From an uncultured Alistipes sp. (lineage in GTDB: Bacteria > Bacteroidota > Bacteroidia > Bacteroidales > Rikenellaceae), in NCBI GenBank assembly GCA_947367255.1, contig CANBCZ010000014.1, positions 1-44,990 on the forward strand: a DNA stretch of 44,990 nt. The letters run 5' to 3'. Positions 1 through 9,298 of this stretch are shown here, piece by piece. Position numbers and translations under genes: made by a program. Numbering within the stretch: position 1 is the stretch's first letter; each line of letters begins with the position of its first letter. The notes under the pieces are model-generated. The model did no database searches. It saw nothing but the letters and a program-made list of their open reading frames with translations, and was not told the origin of the DNA.

Positions 1-37
1 CATAAAGTTACTACTAAATATAAGCAAAGCTAAAATA

Positions 38-2611
38 ATGCGGTTTATGAGAAATATTTTGAATATTTGTTTTGACATTTTGGCTTTTGTAATAGGCGTT
101 ACTACATTGACATTACTATTCGTCAATCCCGAATCGGAGTTTTTGAATCACTTGATTATTGCAGGAGCTCTGCTTTGTGGTGCCTACATTGTTCGAGTTA
201 TATGTTTGTTGGTTCGAATGCCAAAATTTGATTGGCATCTGCTTCATGGCCATTTTTTGTATAAAGTAGTATGTTTCGTGCTTCTGATGCCTTGTCTTAT
301 GACCAGTTTGATTAAGTGCGACAAGGGATCTTTGCAATGCGCCAAAGAGTTTATCAGCGAAGACGATCTTTACCCGGGATCAACAAAAGAACAATGCAAA
401 CTCTGCTTGGAAGATAGGCAAGTAGCCCCACCTCTGTTGTGGAGTGTATATCTGCACTTTATGGATCCGGGTAATCAGCATATGACATCGACAAAAAATA
501 GTCGTGGCTGGGCAGGAGTCATTGCCATTTTAGGAGTTTTTCTACTGAATGGTTTGCTGGTATCGTCCATTATCGGCTGGGTTGATCGCAGAAAGGAGAA
601 GTGGCAAAAAGGCGAGGTTCGCTACAAGTGGTTTTTAAGGCTCAGATCGCATTATACGATTATCGGTGGCAATGATATGGTCATGGGCGTTGTTAAGCAG
701 ATATTCGACAAGATAGATTCTGAGAACACACTTATAAAGCCATATATTCTAATTCAAACATCTCGCGATATAGAGAGTTTTCGACGAAATCTTTTCTCGA
801 CTTTGACAGAAGAGCAACAACAGAGAGTTGTTATCTATTACGGCAACAGGAACTCAGAGGAAGATATCAAGGAGTTGGGGTTATGTAACACCAAAGAGGT
901 TTACATTCTCGGTGAGGATGTGCGTACAGACGATATAGAGTCGTACCACGATACGATAAATATGGAGTGCCTAAAATTGATAAGCGAGAACATTCAGAAT
1001 ATAGAGCAATATAATAAGGAAAATCCATTGGTTTGCAGAGTAATGTTTGAGTATCAAACCTCATTCAATATTCTTCAGGTTACTGATATAGATGGTCAGA
1101 AAATAGATTTTAGGCCGTTTAATTATTATGAAACTTGGGCTCAAAATGTTCTCATATGTCAAGAACTTGACAAGGTAGAAAATTGCAAGTATTTACCACT
1201 TGAAGGATTTGACGGCATACAAGCCGATCAAGATAAATTTGTGCATTTTATTGTTGTCGGCATGTCGCGTATGGGATTGGCTATGGCAATTGAAGCTGCG
1301 CATTTAGCACACTATCCTAATTTCTGCACAAATAAAAAACGCACCCGCATTACCTTCATTGATGCCTCAATGGAACAAGAGAAACATTTCTTTATGAGTC
1401 GATTTAAGGAGATGTTTTCATTGGCAAATTATCGAGATATAACTAATGCTACAGAGAATATGTATAGCGATTTGGAAGCATATCCTTGGCAGAATCCTTT
1501 GGAGGATGTCTCGTGTAAATCCCCGTATTGTAACAGTGATCATTTAGGTAAAGACTTTATCGATATAGAATGGGAATTTATAAATGGTTCAGTAGAGAAT
1601 CCCAATATTCAGCAATATCTTGCAGATGCAGCGGAAAATGCGGATGCGAAATTGACAATTGTAATATGTTTGCCGGAGAATAGTCGTGCAATAGCAGCTG
1701 CTACATATTTGCCTGATAGTGTATATAAGAGTGATTCCACGCTCCAAATATTAGTTTATCAAAGATTAAACGATAATTTACTTATTCAAATAAATCAAAA
1801 TAAGAGATACTGCAGAAAACTAAAAGCCTTTGGCATGAACTCTTTGTGCTATAATTTTGATTTGGTAGAGTTGTCTGAATTTATTGCTCAGAGGGTTAAT
1901 TCTGCATACAATCAATATTCATGGGAGAGAATACTGTCGCGCTATAATGGTGATGGTCTGATAGATGATGATTATAGTAGTTTGTCGAATGATCTGTATT
2001 GTGATACAAAAATCAGCACTGATATAAAAGAGTATATAAAGAATGAGTGTAATAAATGGATGGACTGCAATAGCGACGAAAGTAGTTACCAAACTGTCAG
2101 CAGTAGATTAAAGGATTTTCAAGATGGATTAGAACAATATATATCTGAACATAATACACCTAAACATAACGACCATTCAGAGGGGAATGCAGGAAAGTCT
2201 AAATCGGCAAAAATGTGGTCTAATCAATACAATGTATATTCGATGTGGACTAAATTTAGGTGTTTTGGAGTAAATCCGACAAAGCTACAGGACTTTGAAG
2301 ATATAAAGATATCCGAGTTGGGTAAAATGGAACACAATAGGTGGATTGTAGAACAACTGTTGTTACGTTCCCGCCCATTAATGAAGGACGAACAAGCTAA
2401 AGCCCAGATAGTTAATCTATATTCCTCATCAAAACAGAAAGATATTTATAAGAAAGAATATGCCCATCTTGACATATGTTCAAATGACAAGCTAAATGAG
2501 ATAGACTACAATATGGCAAAACTGGATCAAGCACTTGTAAAGGTGTTGCCGGGAGCATATAGAGAATATTCAGAAGAGAAAACGAAAAAATGTCCGACCA
2601 ACAAATCATAG
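38..2611 (+). CDS. RCK-type ion-channel-like membrane protein with C-terminal RyR-like domain
   Basis: 857 residues. Four hydrophobic segments (about 8-29, 38-59, 74-92, 158-180) precede two Rossmann/RCK (TrkA-N-like) regions. The first begins near residue 204 (HYTIIGGNDMV) and the second near 401 (FVHFIVVGMSRMG). Between TM3 and TM4 there is a WSVYLHFMDPGN stretch, followed after TM4 by DRR and a basic linker. This resembles the CASTOR/POLLUX-like channel layout, so a ligand-gated channel is plausible. The C-terminus (about 760-845) has the EHNRW and AHLDIC...D signature of a divergent RyR domain. The gene overlaps the sigma-factor gene by 22 bases, so the two are probably co-translated. Only 37 bases of upstream sequence are visible, so promoter and operon start are unknown. 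Ion specificity and ligand are inference; the domain layout is seen directly. It could instead be a non-conducting NAD-sensing membrane protein. Confidence 0.72.
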   Translation: MRFMRNILNICFDILAFVIGVTTLTLLFVNPESEFLNHLIIAGALLCGAYIVRVICLLVRMPKFDWHLLHGHFLYKVVCFVLLMPCLMTSLIKCDKGSLQCAKEFISEDDLYPGSTKEQCKLCLEDRQVAPPLLWSVYLHFMDPGNQHMTSTKNSRGWAGVIAILGVFLLNGLLVSSIIGWVDRRKEKWQKGEVRYKWFLRLRSHYTIIGGNDMVMGVVKQIFDKIDSENTLIKPYILIQTSRDIESFRRNLFSTLTEEQQQRVVIYYGNRNSEEDIKELGLCNTKEVYILGEDVRTDDIESYHDTINMECLKLISENIQNIEQYNKENPLVCRVMFEYQTSFNILQVTDIDGQKIDFRPFNYYETWAQNVLICQELDKVENCKYLPLEGFDGIQADQDKFVHFIVVGMSRMGLAMAIEAAHLAHYPNFCTNKKRTRITFIDASMEQEKHFFMSRFKEMFSLANYRDITNATENMYSDLEAYPWQNPLEDVSCKSPYCNSDHLGKDFIDIEWEFINGSVENPNIQQYLADAAENADAKLTIVICLPENSRAIAAATYLPDSVYKSDSTLQILVYQRLNDNLLIQINQNKRYCRKLKAFGMNSLCYNFDLVELSEFIAQRVNSAYNQYSWERILSRYNGDGLIDDDYSSLSNDLYCDTKISTDIKEYIKNECNKWMDCNSDESSYQTVSSRLKDFQDGLEQYISEHNTPKHNDHSEGNAGKSKSAKMWSNQYNVYSMWTKFRCFGVNPTKLQDFEDIKISELGKMEHNRWIVEQLLLRSRPLMKDEQAKAQIVNLYSSSKQKDIYKKEYAHLDICSNDKLNEIDYNMAKLDQALVKVLPGAYREYSEEKTKKCPTNKS

Positions 2612-3162
2612 ATGCCCTAATTGCTCGGGATGAACGGGTGACACAGCAGTTCTTTTTCGAGAACTGCCGCCCGCTTTTTTTGAGTATTATTCACTATGTA
2701 TTTTCGTACGAGGTGGATTATGATGAATTCGTGAATGAGTTCTATCTACACCTTATGGAGAATGACGCTTATCGTCTAAGGCAGTTTCAAGGTCGCAGCA
2801 CAATCTATCAGTGGATGAAGGTTATAGCAATTCGCTACTTTATCGCCAAGCGTGACTATATGATAGATAATGAGTCCAAGGATTCTCTTTTAGATAGTGC
2901 TGTACAGAGCGAGACTATCGATACCGAGAAGAAGATGACGGCAGAGATGGATATAGAGCATCTGCTATCATTAATGCCGAATAGGCGCTATGTCTATGTC
3001 ATCAGAAGATTGGTTTTGCAAGAGACTGAACCAAAAGTTGTGGCAGAGGAGCTGAGAACCAATATCGATAATTTGTATAACATTAAGAAGCGTGCTATTG
3101 CTGCATTGACAGAGATTGCACTGAAAAAAGTTGAGAAATATGAAAAAAAGATCAGTAAATAA
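2590..3162 (+). CDS. ECF-type RNA polymerase sigma factor (sigma-70 family)
   Basis: 190 residues, the normal ECF size. The sigma-2 region covers about residues 45-95 (YDEFVNEFYLHLMEN, then STIYQWMKVIAIRYFI). A C-terminal helix-turn-helix sigma-4 region covers about 118-175 (LMPNRRYVYVIRRLVL, EELRTNIDNLYNIKKRAI). It should direct RNA polymerase to a small regulon, possibly this locus itself. The ATG lies inside the end of the upstream channel gene, and the 3' end overlaps the next gene by 23 bases, so the three are one transcription unit. No classical membrane anti-sigma gene follows. Instead the next protein has an anti-sigma-like N-terminal helix region. The family call is confident; the targets are unknown. 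Confidence 0.88.
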   Translation: MSDQQIIDALIARDERVTQQFFFENCRPLFLSIIHYVFSYEVDYDEFVNEFYLHLMENDAYRLRQFQGRSTIYQWMKVIAIRYFIAKRDYMIDNESKDSLLDSAVQSETIDTEKKMTAEMDIEHLLSLMPNRRYVYVIRRLVLQETEPKVVAEELRTNIDNLYNIKKRAIAALTEIALKKVEKYEKKISK

Positions 3163-4267
3163 CATCTCGGCAGAGGTATTGGCGGCATTCCTTGATGGCA
3201 ATGCTACTGCACAAGAGAGCAAAGAGATATTTGGCGCTCTTGCTGAAGATGCTGAATTGAGAGAGTTGCTCCATATTTCTCAATCTGTAGATGCCGAGTT
3301 GGGATTGATACCGCAAGATTGTGAGTTTATCCCGATGACAGCGATGGCTGCAACCTGTAAGGAGGAGAATTATTGCTGCTTAGAGTGTGAAAAATATATC
3401 CTCCGCAAACTGAATGTCAAGTTTGACGAAGAGAAGCTTCTCCAAAATGCAATCCAGAACGGCTGGCAAAAAGAGAATGGCACAGCATTGCATAATGTTG
3501 GACGCCATCTGGAGGCGAACGGACTTATCGTAGCTCGTCAGTATAATGCATCAATTGAAGATATTGCAAACGCCCTTAAAGAGAATGAGTGCGTAATTGT
3601 TGCCGTTGATGGCGGAGAGTTGCTCGGCAGTAGAGCCGAAGAGATAAAAGAGGACTGCCTGATTGGTCAAATCCCGGACCATACGGTTGTTGTTTTATCA
3701 CTCGGTCAAAACGATAGAACAATAACGATATACGACCCAAACTCCTCAAATGCCGAGGATACCTATCCGATTGAGCAATTCAAAGATACTTGGAACGACT
3801 CGAAAAATTATTTAGTAACTATAACTTCAAACAGTATGAAAACTTATACTCCTAACCCGATAGATTTATCGGATGTAGAATTGACTGAAGATCTGAACGA
3901 TTTGCGAGAGGCAATTGCAGAGAATGCACACGAAATTTGGGCTCAGAACCGTCAGGCAGAGGGCTGGTCGTACGGTCCTCAAAGAGATGATGCAAAACTG
4001 CTCCATCCGGATATGGTCCCATACTCACAACTTCCTGAAGGCGAAAAGGAGTATGACCGAGAGATGGCAATGAAGACCATCAAACTTTTGAAGAAACTCG
4101 GCTACGACCTTATCAAGCGCGAAGAGACCGAGCTGTACAAGGTCCTCAAGCAGCGCATCCTAAACTCGGAGGAGGAGTTCCATTGCCGCAAATGTGGAAA
4201 TGTAATTTACAAGCATCAAGTGTTCTGCGACAAGTGCGGTGCCGATTTGAAAATGGTTTGGGAGTAG
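3140..4267 (+). CDS. C39-like peptidase / RyR / zinc-ribbon protein with anti-sigma-like N-terminus
   Basis: 375 residues from the ATG at 3140; an in-frame TTG at 3131 is less likely. Residues 1-57 are helical with the AAFLDGNAT...EDAELRELL pattern seen at the start of Bacteroidota anti-sigma-like proteins. Residues 75-228 look like a papain-fold C39-like domain: candidate nucleophile among C79/C80/C83, then H181 (PDHTVVV) and D199 (YDPNS). Residues 239-325 are a clear RyR domain (ENAHEIWAQ, GWSYG, HPDMVPY, EKEYDR). The tail is a zinc ribbon with C349, C352, C363 and C366. It follows the sigma factor with a 23-base overlap. No membrane segment is visible. The C39-like fold may act as a peptidase or only bind a peptide; a link to the sigma factor is inference from position and the N-terminal region. 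Confidence 0.75.
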   Translation: MKKRSVNNISAEVLAAFLDGNATAQESKEIFGALAEDAELRELLHISQSVDAELGLIPQDCEFIPMTAMAATCKEENYCCLECEKYILRKLNVKFDEEKLLQNAIQNGWQKENGTALHNVGRHLEANGLIVARQYNASIEDIANALKENECVIVAVDGGELLGSRAEEIKEDCLIGQIPDHTVVVLSLGQNDRTITIYDPNSSNAEDTYPIEQFKDTWNDSKNYLVTITSNSMKTYTPNPIDLSDVELTEDLNDLREAIAENAHEIWAQNRQAEGWSYGPQRDDAKLLHPDMVPYSQLPEGEKEYDREMAMKTIKLLKKLGYDLIKREETELYKVLKQRILNSEEEFHCRKCGNVIYKHQVFCDKCGADLKMVWE

Positions 4268-4273
4268 TTGATT

Positions 4274-5860
4274 ATGAAATATGATGTATTTATAAGCTAT
4301 AGACGAGAAGGCGGCTATGATACAGCCAAACATATTAACGACCTTCTTGTTCGAGATGGTTATAGAGTCAGTTTTGATATTGACACATTAAGAAATGGAG
4401 ATTTTGATACTCAACTTTTAAGTAGAATTGAAGAATGCAAAGACTTTATACTCATAGTAGACCAGCATGCATTTGATAGGACACTCGATCCTGATTTTGA
4501 CCCTAAGAAAGATTGGCTAAGATGTGAATTGGCACATGCCATAAAACATGATAAGAATATTATCCCTGTATTCTTATCTGGAGTTTCTGGATTACCTGAA
4601 GGATTACCTGAGGATATTCTGCCGGTAACAAAAAAGAATGGGCCGGAATACAACAAATATTATTTTAATGACTTCTATAAGCAGTTACGTTTTCGTTTTA
4701 TAAAATCGTATTCATTAAAGACCAAATTGGCTGTTATAGCTACAACCTTACTTTCACTTATTGTATTAGCAGTGACGCTTGGTATAGCATATTCCAATGA
4801 GGAAGAAATGTATATTGATCCATTTACACCGAAAACTACCAGCATTGAACAATTAGCTGATGTAATAGATGACCATGTGGATAATATCAACGAATTAGGG
4901 TTACAAAGAGAATATTGGTACAGACAAGCTAAAAAAGAAGATATTGACGCACAATTTAATTTAGGCTGTTTTTTATTTAAAGAAGAGAAATATAAAAAAG
5001 CCATAAAGTGGTTTAAAAAAGCAGAAGAGCAAGGACATATAAAGTCTCAGTATATTTTGGGGGTATGTTATGATCAAGCTGTTGGTGTTAAAAAAGATCT
5101 TGCAAAAGCTTTTGATTACTATGAAAAAGCAGCAGCAAAAGGATTCGCCCCAGCTCAAAATGATTATGGTATTACACTCTATACCAAAGGGCAATACATA
5201 GATTCATTTAATTGGATACAGAAAGCAGCAAAACAAGGGTATGCACCAGCTCAATATCATTTAGCATGCTATTATTCGCGTGCTGTTGGTACTACTCAAA
5301 ATATTGATGACTGTTATTATTGGTGTAAAAAGGCATCTGATCAAAATTACACATTTGCTACTATTTGTTTAGCAACATGGTTTTATTTATCGGATTGCTA
5401 TTATAGTGATTATGAAGAAGGTATTCAAATCTTGACAAATTTGGCAGATAGAGATAATGCTTATGCTTTATATAATTTAGCTTCTTGTTATCGCTGGGGA
5501 AAGGGTGTGGAACAAGATATTAATAAAAGTTTTGAATTGATTCACCGATCAGCCGATCTTGGATATGCAGTAGCTCAAATAGATATTGCAAATGGGTATT
5601 CAAATCCAATGCCAGAACAGGAGATGGGTCAGGATTTATTAAATGCAATGAAATATTACAAGATGGCGGCTAATCAGGGTCACCCCTGCGCCATGTATTG
5701 CATAGGTGCAATGTATAAACTTGGATATGGCGTAGAAAAGGATTTGAAGGAAGCAGAAAAATGGTTCAAAAAAGCAGCAGATAGAGATTTTACCTCTCAA
5801 ACTTATCAACAAATGCTACAAATGCAACAAATGCAGAAGCAACAACTTCAAAATAATTAA
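4274..5860 (+). CDS. membrane-anchored TIR protein with Sel1 repeats
   Basis: 528 residues from the ATG at 4274 (an in-frame TTG lies 6 bases upstream). Residues 1-~140 are a TIR domain (KYDVFISYRR, FDIDTLRNGDF, WLRCEL). E85 sits at the position of the catalytic glutamate of NAD-cleaving TIRs. A basic stretch precedes one membrane span (about 151-173), and an acidic stretch follows, so TIR should be cytoplasmic and the rest outside. Residues ~223-512 form Sel1/TPR-like repeats (A...G..YKLGYGVEKDLKEAEKWFKKAA), a protein-binding scaffold. The C-terminus is Gln/Met rich. The gene starts 6 bases after the C39/RyR gene and ends 2 bases before the M48 gene. It is AT-rich relative to its neighbours, which hints at separate ancestry. 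NADase activity is inference from family knowledge. Confidence 0.82.
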   Translation: MKYDVFISYRREGGYDTAKHINDLLVRDGYRVSFDIDTLRNGDFDTQLLSRIEECKDFILIVDQHAFDRTLDPDFDPKKDWLRCELAHAIKHDKNIIPVFLSGVSGLPEGLPEDILPVTKKNGPEYNKYYFNDFYKQLRFRFIKSYSLKTKLAVIATTLLSLIVLAVTLGIAYSNEEEMYIDPFTPKTTSIEQLADVIDDHVDNINELGLQREYWYRQAKKEDIDAQFNLGCFLFKEEKYKKAIKWFKKAEEQGHIKSQYILGVCYDQAVGVKKDLAKAFDYYEKAAAKGFAPAQNDYGITLYTKGQYIDSFNWIQKAAKQGYAPAQYHLACYYSRAVGTTQNIDDCYYWCKKASDQNYTFATICLATWFYLSDCYYSDYEEGIQILTNLADRDNAYALYNLASCYRWGKGVEQDINKSFELIHRSADLGYAVAQIDIANGYSNPMPEQEMGQDLLNAMKYYKMAANQGHPCAMYCIGAMYKLGYGVEKDLKEAEKWFKKAADRDFTSQTYQQMLQMQQMQKQQLQNN

Positions 5861-5862
5861 CC

Positions 5863-6741
5863 ATGATCAAACCGGCAGAATTTATACATCCTCACGATGC
5901 GGCGGCGCTGAGGCAGTTGGAGAACATACCCGGATTTCCGGCACTTGTAAAGAAGATTTTGCAATTGGGGTTGGAGCAGATGCGTTACGGTGTAAATATG
6001 GCATCGAACATTCGTCTCTCTCCGACACAGCTCCCAAAGCTATACCGACATCTGCCGCCTATTTGTCAAAAGTTGGGTATTCCAGAACCGGAGTTCTATT
6101 TGGAGATGAATCCTATGCCCAACGCATACACCTATGGTGACAGCAGGATATTTATAACCATAACATCCGGACTTGTAGACATGTTGGATGATGAAGAGTT
6201 GGATGCGGTTATTGCCCACGAGTGCGGACATATCTTGTGTCGCCACGTGCTGTATCATAGTGTAGCGGTGGAGATTCTCCGAGGCTCCGATCAGTTAGGT
6301 CTCCTCGGTAAATTGTCGTTGCCCATTCAACTTGCGATACTGCACTGGTATCGTATGAGCGAACTGTCGTGCGACCGCTGTGCCAGCATAGTTACCTCAC
6401 CGGAAGTTGTCGCTCGTATGATGGCTCGCCTTGCCGGTGGTCCGAAAGTGATAACTTCGGAGCTGAATATGCAGGAGTGGGCTCGTCAGGCGGATCAATA
6501 TGAGGAGATACGCAACGACGGCTTATGGAATAAATCCTTGCAGCTGTATGTCACACTCGGCTTGGATCATCCATTTAATGCCGTTCGTGTGCGCGAGATA
6601 CTCAATTGGGCACAAAGTGTTCAATACCAAAGCCTTATGCAAAACCTCCACAAGGCAATTTCGGGTAAGAAATGCCACAATTGCAACAGAGATGTAAGTG
6701 CCGATTGGATCTACTGCAAATACTGCGGAGCAAAATTATAA
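5863..6741 (+). CDS. M48-family zinc metallopeptidase with C-terminal zinc ribbon
   Basis: 292 residues. The active site HECGH is at 119-123, with the downstream glutamate E167 (RMSELSCDR) as third zinc ligand, as in M48 (HtpX/Ste24-like) enzymes. Unlike HtpX there is no N-terminal pair of membrane spans; at most one weak hydrophobic stretch lies near 145-162. The C-terminus is a treble-cysteine-pair zinc ribbon (C271, C274, C285, C288) similar to the tails of the C39/RyR protein and the protein at 9299. It is 2 bases downstream of the TIR-Sel1 gene and reads as part of the operon. A role in processing a partner of the TIR or sigma proteins is inference; peptidase identity is well supported by motif. 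Confidence 0.87.
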   Translation: MIKPAEFIHPHDAAALRQLENIPGFPALVKKILQLGLEQMRYGVNMASNIRLSPTQLPKLYRHLPPICQKLGIPEPEFYLEMNPMPNAYTYGDSRIFITITSGLVDMLDDEELDAVIAHECGHILCRHVLYHSVAVEILRGSDQLGLLGKLSLPIQLAILHWYRMSELSCDRCASIVTSPEVVARMMARLAGGPKVITSELNMQEWARQADQYEEIRNDGLWNKSLQLYVTLGLDHPFNAVRVREILNWAQSVQYQSLMQNLHKAISGKKCHNCNRDVSADWIYCKYCGAKL

Positions 6742-6765
6742 GTAACCCCAAACAACCCTCGGATT

Positions 6766-9012
6766 ATGGAGAATAAGATTATTTATACAGACGAGACATC
6801 GAAAACTGATGTGTTTATAAGTTACAAGAGCGATAATGTACGTTTTGCAGTAGAGGTCGTAAATGAACTTATAAATCATGATATAAGTGTTTGGTTCGAT
6901 AAAAACAAATTGTCTCAAGAGGTTGGAGCTGAGTATCCAAAATTGATAAGCAAAGGAATAGACAATGCTCAAATAGTCTTATTTATCTATACCAAGGAGA
7001 CTGAACAATCAGAATTTATTATTCAAAATGAATTGTCGTATGCCAAAAGTAGAGGTAAACGAATTTGTTGTTATGCACAAGATGAAGTTGATTTCGAAAC
7101 AATGAACCCAACATTAAAAGCGGTTGTTCACGATATTCAATGGTTGGCAGATAAAAAACAAGCGGAACATATTGAGCAATACCAGGAATCGATTAAAGAT
7201 GAGAAGCATAGATTAGCACTGGCGACTACAATTCGAGATTTTAGCACCTCTTCTACTGTATATAAGGATATAAATCTTTTCCTAATCAGAATCGCTTTAC
7301 AACGACAATTAGGACATCCTACTCCGTACGGTTCATACAAAACTTTATGTAAATCTTCTGGTATATATGATGAAAATGGTGGAATAGAGATGATTGTTGA
7401 GAATAAAGCTCTATATATACCTATTCCTGATTGTAAAAGAGAGCAATTAAAAGCTTTAAAGTTCTTTAAAGAATATGAATCTTTAAAGGAGAATGAGCGG
7501 GTAATTGTAGATTTAATAAAGGATATTTCGCCAGATAGGAAAGAGATGATGAATCTTCTTGAGGACTACATATCCCAAAATTATTGTTATGAGAAGATTT
7601 ATGATTGGCTAATTTCGAATAATATAGAGATAACACTGCCCGAAAAAAGACAATTTGGTTTTAAAGAGTTTCTTAATGCTGTTTCAGAAATTACGGCAGA
7701 AGCCTTTATTCAGCAAATAGAAACAATGAAGAAAACAATGTTTAATGGAGCAATGTTAGGAGTGTATGACATAAAAGATGACAGAACTCAAGACATAGAA
7801 ACTCACGAGTTAAGCATTAAACTTTACCATTCAGATTATTTTACATTTAAATGTATGGTAGAGATGTATCATATACTTTGTTCAATTGAGAATACGTTCC
7901 AAGTTGAAACAATAAAGTCAAACATTACTCAATATTCACCATTCCTTTGCTCATTGGGTTTAGGTGGTTTTGTTATAGCACAACAAGATAACCATCAGAC
8001 AATAATGTGGACTAAACGATCCGGTGCAATATCTTCAGGGGAGATGTGGCATTTCTCATATGATGAGACAGTTAACTTGTTGAAAGATTCTGTAAAAATT
8101 AATACGGGATCTGTTGGCGACGGTGAGATATTAGTATTACCGAATGGGCGGATAAAGATAGATCCGTACAAGAATTTCTATAGAGCATTATATGAGGAGA
8201 ATGGGCTAAAAGAAGAGGTTATTGCCGAAAATAGAGGAATAATAGAGATTGGACTTATTACAAGTGAACGATTGGAGATAGAGTTATTGTCGTTTGCGTC
8301 TGTCAAGCTGTCATCAGGATCATCTATACCTATGCAGATGCGTAAATTTCATAATATCGCACCGGATGGTTATTTAGAGATATCTAAATACGAGTTCCGT
8401 AGTATGAATGATAGTGTCAATAACTACATAGGTAGGTTATTGACACCTGAGTCTTATTATTTGTCTGAGATTATTCAACAAGAAAAAGATTCCTTATTGA
8501 GTGGGCACAGGGGAGATAAGACAATACGTATGGGGAAATATATATCAATAGGGAAGAATGTAAAAATAGGGAAATCTACATTAATCGAAGATTTCTCTAC
8601 AATTAGCGATAATTGCAAAATTGGTGAGCGATGTAAAATACACAGAAACGTCTTTATTGACGAAGGCGTTCAGATAGGTAATTTGGTAAAAATACAAAAT
8701 AATAACAGCATATATCACGGAGTGATAATCGAAGACGGAGTATTTATCGGCACAAATGTATCATTTACGAATGATATATGGCCTAGATCAATAAATAAAG
8801 ATGGGACACCTGTTACTGCCAGCGATTGGGAGCTAAAGGAGACTCATATATGCAAAGGAGCTTCAATTGGTGCGGGCGCAGTAATTAAGGGTGGTATTAC
8901 CATTGGAGAATGGGCTATGATTGGATGTGGTGCAGTTGTAACGCATGATGTGCCAGCTCATTCTGTAGTGTATGGTCCATATGCAGAAGTGCATCGAATG
9001 TGTGAAAATTAA
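6766..9012 (+). CDS. TIR domain fused to a left-handed beta-helix acetyltransferase
   Basis: 748 residues, no membrane span. Residues ~13-135 are a TIR domain (TDVFISYKSDN, VWFDKNKL, EFIIQNELSYAK) with E89 at the likely catalytic position. Residues ~150-590 are unassigned. A short piece near 480-500 (FYRALYEENGL) loosely recalls a Nudix box but lacks its full set of acids. From about 600 to 742 there are hexapeptide repeats (IGKNVKIGKSTLIED, CKIGERCKI, IGAGAVIKGGITIGEWAMIGCGAVV) as in sugar O/N-acyltransferases such as the WlbB/WbbJ group. This pairing is unusual. The gene is AT-rich and 24 bases from the M48 gene. What is acylated, and whether the TIR makes a signal or destroys NAD, cannot be told from sequence. 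Confidence 0.8.
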   Translation: MENKIIYTDETSKTDVFISYKSDNVRFAVEVVNELINHDISVWFDKNKLSQEVGAEYPKLISKGIDNAQIVLFIYTKETEQSEFIIQNELSYAKSRGKRICCYAQDEVDFETMNPTLKAVVHDIQWLADKKQAEHIEQYQESIKDEKHRLALATTIRDFSTSSTVYKDINLFLIRIALQRQLGHPTPYGSYKTLCKSSGIYDENGGIEMIVENKALYIPIPDCKREQLKALKFFKEYESLKENERVIVDLIKDISPDRKEMMNLLEDYISQNYCYEKIYDWLISNNIEITLPEKRQFGFKEFLNAVSEITAEAFIQQIETMKKTMFNGAMLGVYDIKDDRTQDIETHELSIKLYHSDYFTFKCMVEMYHILCSIENTFQVETIKSNITQYSPFLCSLGLGGFVIAQQDNHQTIMWTKRSGAISSGEMWHFSYDETVNLLKDSVKINTGSVGDGEILVLPNGRIKIDPYKNFYRALYEENGLKEEVIAENRGIIEIGLITSERLEIELLSFASVKLSSGSSIPMQMRKFHNIAPDGYLEISKYEFRSMNDSVNNYIGRLLTPESYYLSEIIQQEKDSLLSGHRGDKTIRMGKYISIGKNVKIGKSTLIEDFSTISDNCKIGERCKIHRNVFIDEGVQIGNLVKIQNNNSIYHGVIIEDGVFIGTNVSFTNDIWPRSINKDGTPVTASDWELKETHICKGASIGAGAVIKGGITIGEWAMIGCGAVVTHDVPAHSVVYGPYAEVHRMCEN

Positions 9013-9035
9013 TCAACTTATTTATATCATATACT

Positions 9036-9293
9036 ATGTTTTTCAACGAAGAGGGGATATTGAATATCGACGAGATGGTTGTGAGCAATGCATCTTTCAA
9101 GAATATTATGGAGGATGGAGTTGTTACAGATGAGGAGATAAAGGCGCAGTCGGAGAAAGTTGTGGCAATGCTGCGCGATATGGAAACGAAGTACAGCGCC
9201 GAGCAGCTTGCAGAGATTAAGAGTCTGCTTGTGGAGTCAAGCGTACTGTACGCTGTGTACAACTTTTATTCGATTCAAAACATTAACAAGTAA
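9036..9293 (+). CDS. small acidic helical protein, function unknown
   Basis: 85 residues, beginning MFFNEEGILNIDEMVV. I recognise no family. It is acidic and predicted helical through most of its length (DEEIKAQSEKVVAMLRDMETKYSAEQLAEIKSLL), with no cysteines, signal or membrane segment. It sits 23 bases after the TIR-acetyltransferase gene and 5 bases before the next gene, and its base composition is like that of the non-TIR genes in the locus. Tight spacing and coding-like codon use make it a real gene. It may be an adaptor for one of the neighbours; that is only a guess from position. Confidence 0.7.
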   Translation: MFFNEEGILNIDEMVVSNASFKNIMEDGVVTDEEIKAQSEKVVAMLRDMETKYSAEQLAEIKSLLVESSVLYAVYNFYSIQNINK

Positions 9294-9298
9294 GAATT

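Noticed and set aside
2971..3222. 83-codon - strand frame across the sigma-factor 3' end
   Set aside because: Shadow of two overlapping + strand genes with clear family motifs.
8130..8280. Nudix domain in the TIR-acetyltransferase protein
   Set aside because: Only the ALYEENGL part resembles a Nudix box; the preceding glycine and glutamate spacing does not fit, so I do not call it.
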